Shown here piece after piece: positions 55,924-64,000 of a stretch of 64,000 bases of DNA (position 1 is its first letter; the number at the start of each line of letters is the position of its first letter). The position numbers were made by a program, and so were the translations under genes. The notes beneath the pieces were generated by a model, which was not told the DNA's origin, searched no databases, and saw nothing but the letters and a program-made list of their open reading frames with translations. The stretch comes from Cacajao melanocephalus (lineage: Eukaryota > Chordata > Mammalia > Primates > Pitheciidae), in contig CAUYLG010022311.1 of NCBI GenBank assembly GCA_963573385.1, positions 1-64,000 of the forward strand, read 5' to 3'.

Positions 55924-56232
55924 GGCTGGCACGGTGGCTCAAGCCTGTAATCCCAGCACTTTGGGAGGCCAAGGTGGGCTGATCACCTGAGGTCAGGAGT
56001 TCGAGACCAGCCTGGCCAACATGGTGAAACCCCATCTCTACTGAAAATACAAAAATCAGCCGGGTGTGGTGGCACATGCCTATAATCCTAGCTACCCAGG
56101 AGGCTGAGGCAGGAGAATCTCTAGAACCCAAGAAGCAGAGGCTGCAGTGAGCTGAGATTGCACCACTGCACACCAGTCTGGGCGACAGAGTGAGACTCTG
56201 TCTCAAAAAGAAAAAAATAAAAAAGAAAGAAG
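55924..56232 (+). mobile_element. Alu
   Basis: Complete Alu (ggctggcacggtggctcaag) with an A-rich tail, one base pair of a tandem with the next entry. Confidence 0.93.
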
Positions 56233-56242
56233 TTACCATTAT

Positions 56243-56378
56243 GGCCGGGCGCAGTGGCTCACGCCTGTAATCCAAGCACTTTGGAGGCCAAGGTGGGCGG
56301 ATCACCTGAGGTCAGGAGTTCAAGACCAGCCTGACCAACATGGTGAAACCCCGTCTTAAAAAAAAAAAAAAAAAAAAG
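56243..56378 (+). mobile_element. Alu left arm with its own A-tail
   Basis: ggccgggcgcagtggctcac to ccccgtctt followed directly by A20; the right arm is absent. The word aaaagagttaga before the 55,924 Alu recurs after this tail. Confidence 0.9.
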
Positions 56379-57217
56379 AGTTAGAGGAATGATGTCAGCA
56401 AAATGGCAGAGTAGGCAGAGCCAAATGTCTGTCCCGCCACAGAAACCTCAACAACAACAACAACAACAAAACTGTCAGAATCAACTTTGCCAGAACTCTG
56501 GAAAACAAATAAAGGTTTACAGAAATCAAGCACATGCCGAATCTTTTTAAAGAACAACTTTAAAATGGCAGGAAAGCACTGTGGCTTTGCCCTTGCCACA
56601 CTAACGCCCAAGCTCAAGTTGTGGTCTTGAGGATGACAGCCCATGTTCCCACTGGGATCCTGGTTCCAGAGGGAGCAGAAAAGGCCTTATGCACAAATTA
56701 TTGAGTTTTTCTGTTCTAAACTGTCTGGGGACTACCTGAATGATTGATGCAAGGTGCTTGCTTCTATTTTGCCTCACTCAAAACATACTCAAGGTGGAAA
56801 CTTTGTAAGGTAAACAAAAAACCTGAAGCCTCCTGGGGAAAAAAGATTATGGTTGAGACATATAATAAACACCTAAAGCTTGGAGGAAAAGGTGGGAAGA
56901 GAGTTTCTTTGAGATATTAGGGCATTCAGAAATGCCTACATTGATACTGGGGGATTTAAAAAGCTATGCACATGCTCAGGACAGGATGCATGCTCAGAAA
57001 AGACCTATGAAGACCCTGAGCTTTCACCTCTGGCTGATTTCTAAGTACAGTACCAGCAGTAAGTGAAAGCTAAGGCAGAGCTGTAAATGGCCTGGCTAAG
57101 TGTTGAAGAAATGACCCAGCACAGAGCTGCTCCACAAACACTAGGACAGGAGTTGTTTGTTTGCTTGTTTTAGTTCCTGGTGTTCAAGGAAACTTCCATC
57201 AAAATACTACCTGAAAG
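56379..57217 (+). mobile_element. Possible old L1 5' region
   Basis: gtcagcaaaatggcagagtaggcagag resembles the start of older L1 5' UTRs. Further matches were not secured. Confidence 0.4.
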
Positions 57218-57602
<385 letters not shown>

Positions 57603-57806
57603 TCACTATATGATTGGATGACTGCAGCCTCCAGGAACAGCAAAACCCGGGGAAGGGCAACAATCTGATTTCCAGAGTAGCCACATTCAAATGTGCAGTT
57701 TTCAACCAAAATACACAGGCACACAAAATAACAAGAAAGCATGGCTCATTCACAGAAAAAAATAAATTTACGATGTCCAGACATTGGACTTAATAGACAA
57801 AGACAT

Positions 57807-58220
57807 GGCCAAGTGTGGTGGCTCACACCTGTAATCCCAGCACTTTGGGCAGATCACCTGAGGTCAGGAGTTCAAGACCAGCCTGGCCAACATGGTGAAA
57901 CCCCATCTCTACTAAAAATACAAAAATTATCTGGGTATGGCGGCATGCGCCTGTAATTCCAGCACTTTGGGAGGCTGAAGTGGGTGGATTGCCTGAGCTC
58001 AGGAGTTCTAGACCAGCCTGGGCAACATGGCGAAACCTCGTCTTTATAAAAAAATACAAAAAATTCGCCTGGTGTGGTGGTGTGCACCTGTAGTTCCAGC
58101 TACTCAGGAGGCTGAGGTGGGAGGATTGCTTGAGCCTGGGAGGCAGAGCTTACAGGGCCCAGATCGCACCACTCCCCTCCAGTCTGGGTGACAGAGTGAG
58201 ACTCTGTCTAAAAAAAAAAG
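57807..58220 (+). mobile_element. Three-arm Alu
   Basis: A left arm (57,807-57,950), a second left-type arm (about 57,951-58,065, beginning cctgtaattccagcactttg) and a right arm (58,066-58,220). Total about 414 bp, against the usual 300. Flanks aatagacaaagaca and aatagaaaggaca suggest that it moved or formed as one unit. Confidence 0.85.
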
Positions 58221-58734
58221 AATAGAAAGGACAGTTTTTTTCAACAAGTGATCCTGGACCAACTGCGTATTGATAGACAAAAAATAAATAAATAAGTAAA
58301 CATTGATCTAAACCTCATACCTTATGTAGAAATTAACTTAGATGGATAATAGATTTAAATATAAAACTATAAAACTTTTAGAAGACAATATAGTAAAAAA
58401 AAAATCTTCAGATCTAAGGCTTAATAAGGAGTTCTTAGACACGACATCATAAACACGATTCATAAAGGAAAAACATTAAAGACTCTTCCTCTGCAAAAGA
58501 CCCTCTTAAGAGAGTGAAAAGACAAGCTTACAAACTGGGAGAAAATATTTGCAAACCAAACCTCATATCTGACAAAGAACTCATTTCTCGAACAAAGAAC
58601 TCTTGAAACTTGACAGTAAAAAAAACACACAAACACACACACGGTTCAATTAGATAAAGACATAACATTTATTTCATTGAAGAAGACATATAGATGGAAA
58701 ATAAACACATGAAAAGATATTCAATATCATTAAG

Positions 58735-59574
58735 ATATAGGAGTAGTGGGAAGGGAAGAGCATGGTCCCTTTAAATGATATGGAAGAGGGGATGGGAAGT
58801 GCTGGGTAGAAAAAGGCTCTACCCCCACTGACCTAGGTGAGGACAGGCACTGCTTTCCTGCCCAAATATTGCATTTTCCAAGACCACCCTGGCCTGCCAT
58901 GCCCCCATCCTGGGCCTATAGAAACGCCGAGACCCTAGCGGGCAGACACACGGGCAGCCAGACGTCGAGAGGACCACATTGGCAGAAGACACAAGCAACT
59001 GGTGGTGGAGAAGGCATCGGAGAGGGCATCAAGAGGAGCACACCGGCTGGCGTCAACCAGCAGAATGATGTGGAGCTTGGAGGGAGGGGAGGGTGTGGGG
59101 GGGTGGTGGGGTGGGCAGGGGGTGTCAGAGGAGAGCTTCAGGCCGAGCAGCCGGACTCTAGGGGAAAACGATCTCCCTTCTGGCTCCCCGATCTGCTGAG
59201 AGCTACTTCTGCTCAATAAAACCCCGCACTCATTCTCCAAGCCCACGTGTGATCCAATTCTTCTGGTACACTAAGGCAAGAAACCCTAGGATACAGAAAT
59301 CCCTCTGTCCTTGTAATAAGGAAGGAGGTCTAATTTAGCTAACACAAGCCACCTACAGATGGCAAACTAAATGAGCACCCTACAACCTTAACATGCCCAC
59401 TGGGGCTTCAGGAGCTGTAAACATTCACCCCTAGACACTGCTGTGGGGTCAGAGCCCCACAGCCTGCCCATCTGTATGCTCCCATAGAGGTTTGAGCAAC
59501 GGGGCACTGAAAAAGCAAGCCACACCCACATTGCATGCTCTGAGAGGGGAACTAGGGAACTTCTCCTGTTTCAA
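58735..59574 (+). mobile_element. ERV solo LTR with poly(A) signal
   Basis: An insertion that breaks L1 continuity; attaag occurs at both edges. It contains cctatagaaacgccgagacc (TATA-like), ctcaataaaaccccgc (AATAAA near 59,214) and a long U5-like part (cactggggcttcaggagctg) ending ctgtttca. Likely ERV1 (LTR10-like?), name uncertain. Its 116-codon frame at 58,869-59,219 is fortuitous. Confidence 0.7.
59082..59122 (+). other. G-quadruplex-forming tract in LTR
   Basis: Seven runs of three or more G within 41 bp (G3AG4AG3TGTG7TGGTG4TG3CAG5). Confidence 0.8.
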
Positions 59575-59770
59575 TTAAGCATTATGGAAATGCAAATGAA
59601 AAACCCATAGAAATACTACTACACACCTACCCACATGGTTAAAATAAAAAACTGTGATAACAAACTGCTGGCAAGTAGGTGCAGAAACTGAATCACTCAT
59701 ACATTACTTGTAGGAATGTGAATTGGTATAGCAACTCTGAAAAAAGAATGGCAGTTTCTTTCAAAACTAA

Positions 59771-60201
<431 letters not shown>

Positions 60202-60822
60202 TAGAAACAACCCAAATGTTTTTTTAACAGGTGAATGCTTAAACAAACTGTGGCACATCTACAGCATGGAATAGTAAGTACTCAGTAATAAAAAGGAATG
60301 AACTGCTGATATACACAACAACTGGAATGAATCTCCAGAGAATTATGCTGAGCAAAAAGGTCAATCTCAAAACATTACATATTGTATGATTCCATACAAA
60401 ATATTACAATGTTGTATAATTCCATAACATTCTTGGAATAACAAATTTACAAGAAAGGGAAACATATTAGTGGTTGTTAAAAATTAGGGAGTGAGGGAAG
60501 GAGGGAGGTGCTGTGGCTATAAAAGAATATTACGAGGGATTCTTGTAATGAGATTATTCTGTATCTTGCCTGTGACGGAGGTTACATGAATCTACAACAT
60601 GGTAAAATTACATCGAGTTAATACACAAATACACATTTGAATGCATGTAAAACTGGTGAAATCTGAATAAGATAGATGGATTGTATCAATGTCAATTTCT
60701 TGTTTGTGATACTATACTATTGTTTTGCAAGTTTCATCAAGTGAGACTAGATAAGGGGTACACATGGACTCTATTATAATTTCTAACAACTGCATGTGAA
60801 TCTACAATTACCTTAAAAGGCA

Positions 60823-60969
60823 TTTTTTTGTTTTTATTTTTAAAAGTAGAGAGGGGGTGGGGGTTCCACTATGTTGCCCAGGCTGGTCTCAAACTCCTGA
60901 CCTCAAGTGATCCACCTGCCTCAGCCTCCCAAAGTGCTAGCATTAAAGACATGAGCCACCGCAGCCACC
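60823..60969 (-). mobile_element. Alu arm fragment (antisense)
   Basis: ctatgttgcccaggctggtc ... cctcccaaagtgctagcatt; single arm. Confidence 0.85.
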
Positions 60970-61171
60970 AGAGACAATGATTTTTAAAATGCAATTTGAA
61001 AATGGGCAAAGAACATGAAGGGACATTTCACCAATGTTATCTACAGATGGAAAATAAATACATGAAAATATGTTCAACATCACTAGCCATTAGAAAATGC
61101 AAATTAAGAATACAATGAGATACTACTACACACCTATTAGAATAACAAAAATTTAAAATGGTGACAATACC

Positions 61172-61537
<366 letters not shown>

Positions 61538-61663
61538 TCACTCACATAATTTTCGTGGGAATGCAAAATGGTACAGCCACTCTGGAAAATAATTTAGCAT
61601 TTTCTTTAGAAACCAAACATATACTTAACCATATGACCCAGCAATTCCACTCCTGGTTCATTA

Positions 61664-61988
<325 letters not shown>

Positions 61989-62004
61989 TAAAATAAAAGT
62001 TTGT

Positions 62005-62563
62005 GTCTGAGACTTCGATCACCACCTGTGGAAGTCTGGCCTACAGACCCTGACTCAACAACGGATGAATGAATGCACTCTTACACCATTACAGTGATAC
62101 AAGTGGGCTAGGGATGGCCATCGGCTGCTTTCAGAGGGCAAAATGCAACCAATCCACCAAGACCCTCTGTCCATCCACACATTTATTCTGTCAAGATTTT
62201 ACAACAGAGGTTCTAAGTTAACATACTTGTGGATAATTAACATGATTAAAAGAGTGGTTTTACGAATGATTAAAGCTTTAGGTTCTGAGCCCAAAGTAAA
62301 CACTATTAGTAGGTAATTCCCCTTTGATCTCCCTCTGAGACGGTCATCCAGCACAAGGTTTACATGAGTAAACAGAGTAGAGACAAAGAGATGTGGGGTA
62401 AACAGACTTAAACTGGGAAAAACCTCTTATCGTCCCTATCTTCTCCCTAACTTAATGGACCTGGCCTGCCCGTATAAAACCTTTCAGCCTTCCAAAAGGT
62501 TTGACGTTATAATCTATAACTTTCCCTAAATATTTTCCACAGTATTTTTTCCAACCACCCCAA
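62005..62563. mobile_element. Unassigned (LTR-like) insertion in L1
   Basis: L1 continuity breaks after aaataaaagtttgtg and resumes at atatcaacatgtgtccacac. The ~560 bp between them is non-L1 sequence with no coding capacity. Family unknown. Confidence 0.5.
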
Positions 62564-62907
62564 GGGAATATCAACATGTGTCCACACAAAAACCTATACA
62601 CGAGTGTTCATTGCACTCTAATTTGTAATAGCAAAAAAATGGAAATAACCAAACTGTCTCTTAATAGGTGAGGGGCTAAACAAACTGTGGTACATCCATA
62701 CTACGGGATACTACAGAATGAAATATTAAAATGTGAAACAACTTGGATAGATCTCAAAGGAATCACGCTGAGTGAAAAGGGGCAATCTCAAAAGGTATCA
62801 TACTGCATAATTCTGTTTATAGAATATTCTTAAAGTGACAAAATTATGGAGATGGAGAACAGATTAGTTATTTCTAGGGGTTAGAGATGAGGATGATGGG
62901 ATAGGTG

Positions 62908-63439
62908 TGTTACTGGTGGAGGGTGTCCAGGTTCTTGGCATTTTAAACAAAGAATTGGACAAAACACACAAAGCAAGAAAAAAATAAAGCAACAAAAGCA
63001 GAGATTTATTGAAAATAAAAGTACACTCCACAGGGTGGGAGCAGACCCTGAGCATAGGGGCTCAAGAGCCCAGTTATAGAATGTTCTGGGGTCCAAATAC
63101 CTCCTAGACGTTTCTCATTGGCCACTTGGTGTTCACCCCATGCAAATGAAGTAAGTAGTGGTCCAAAATCAGAGGCTAAAGTGAAGTTACAAAGTTACAC
63201 TTCTATACAAAAGAAGACTTCTCTAGCAATCAGTCTGATTGCGGAAAGCAACTAATCAGAAGTACTTTCAGTTTTTCATTTGCTGCTCAGAAAAGAAAGG
63301 GTGGTTTGCAAAGGGAGTCGCCTGTGGTCCCTTTGTTATTTAGATGTGGAAAGTCGCGGTTTTCCTTTGATTTAGTTCTAGGAAGTCAGGGGGAATCTAC
63401 AGTAGATTCCCTGCCTCCAGACACTATTCTCCTGCCTCA
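62908..63439 (-). mobile_element. ERV solo or 3' LTR, copy 2 (reverse)
   Basis: tgttactggtggagggtgtccaggttcttggc is the complement of the end of copy 1, and ctattctcctgcctca of its start. In the - direction it has ttcaataaatctctgctt (AATAAA). The central CCAAT/octamer duplication is shortened compared with copy 1. Confidence 0.8.
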
Positions 63440-63803
63440 AATGTCTCTAGAGAGACACTGTATTTTTTCTGAGGTTGTTCATCTCTCCACAACCTGCTTG
63501 TGGTTGTATGATTGGTTATTGTTATTCTGAAATTCAGTCGGGGAACTTGAAAAAGGCTTTACCATTTCAAACGCAGATCACTGAATTTGTTTTAAATGAG
63601 TCATTTCATCTTCACTCTTCTCTATTCCTGGTTCAGTTTCAAAGTATCCCCTCCATTACTAGTATTGGGAAGAGGTGGGACCTGACTACTTGTAGTGTGC
63701 ATAGTAACCTGGGAATCTAACTGTTGCATGTACAGGCTTTCAAACAGTCCCCAGACTTTGCTATTTACACACTTTTGTGCCAAACCTTTATAGACTCCAA
63801 TGT
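63440..63803. other. Sequence beyond LTR copy 2, unassigned
   Basis: Could be ERV internal sequence in reverse or older DNA. No reading frame with recognisable retroviral motifs. Confidence 0.35.
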
Positions 63804-64000
63804 GGATGGCACCGGGTTCAAGAGGCCAAAGAAGACACCCAGAGCCAGCAAACAAGACATGAGGTTGTAATTGGGGGCTAACTACAGGGGACAGCACAGT
63901 GGTGGTGGGCAGGACAGTAGAACCCCACAACCCAGTGGCAGTAGGCTGAGCAGAAGAATCAAAATCACTTGCAAAAAGCATGCAGTTGTCATAACATTTC
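63804..64000 (+). repeat. LTR-like interspersed repeat, copy B (runs off window)
   Basis: ggatggcaccgggttcaagaggccaaag ... ccagcaaacaagacatgagg ... acagtagaaccccacaaccc ... cttgcaaaaagcatgca; same family and orientation as 1,551-1,760. Confidence 0.6.

Noticed and set aside
58869..59219. 116-codon + strand frame
   Set aside because: Falls wholly inside a solo LTR with TATA-like and AATAAA elements; glycine-rich from the G-run; no retroviral domain.

Overview
This window is human (or very close primate) genomic DNA. It has spliced genes, dozens of Alu copies of several ages, L1 and MaLR/ERV remnants, and two genes recognisable from protein sequence: the 3' two-thirds of NHSL2 (NHS-like 2) on the + strand and the single-exon gene RTL5 (retrotransposon Gag-like 5, also RGAG4) on the - strand. 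Their known neighbourhood is Xq13.1. All assignments come from reading the sequence and recalled family knowledge; no database search was run.

Layout. 1-20,000 is an NHSL2 intron. It starts with the 5' end of an antisense L1, then holds L1 debris (5.8-9.0 kb, with decayed ORF2 on the - strand), MIR and hAT remnants and a few Alus. RTL5 lies antisense in this intron: inferred poly(A) signal at 15,765-15,770, coding region 18,452-20,164, and a GC-box plus TATA-like promoter near 20,550-20,580 inside a CpG island. Only about 130 bp beyond that promoter is the first NHSL2 coding exon of the window (20,683-20,838). Six more NHSL2 coding exons follow (22,992-23,119; 23,410-23,605; 25,990-26,121; 27,345-29,663; 31,129-31,261; 32,475-32,796). 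All acceptors are AG, all donors are GT, and phases agree throughout. Together they encode about 1,127 residues; roughly the first 100 residues lie upstream of the window.

32,797 to about 42,400 is unusually poor in repeats and ends in a convincing AATAAA/U-rich element, so I infer that it is a very long NHSL2 3' UTR. From about 43 kb to the end there is no recognisable gene, only dense nested repeats: MaLR LTR and internal sequence, two ERV solo LTRs of one family in opposite orientation, another solo LTR with a strong G-quadruplex motif, + strand L1 fragments and more than twenty Alus or Alu pieces.

Function. NHSL2 belongs to the NHS/NHSL actin-regulator family (WAVE-type N-terminus, long disordered Ser/Pro-rich body with SH3/EVH1-type ligands). 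RTL5 is a domesticated Ty3/Gypsy (sushi-ichi) Gag. The two are linked by position (antisense nesting and a shared CpG island), not by a common pathway.
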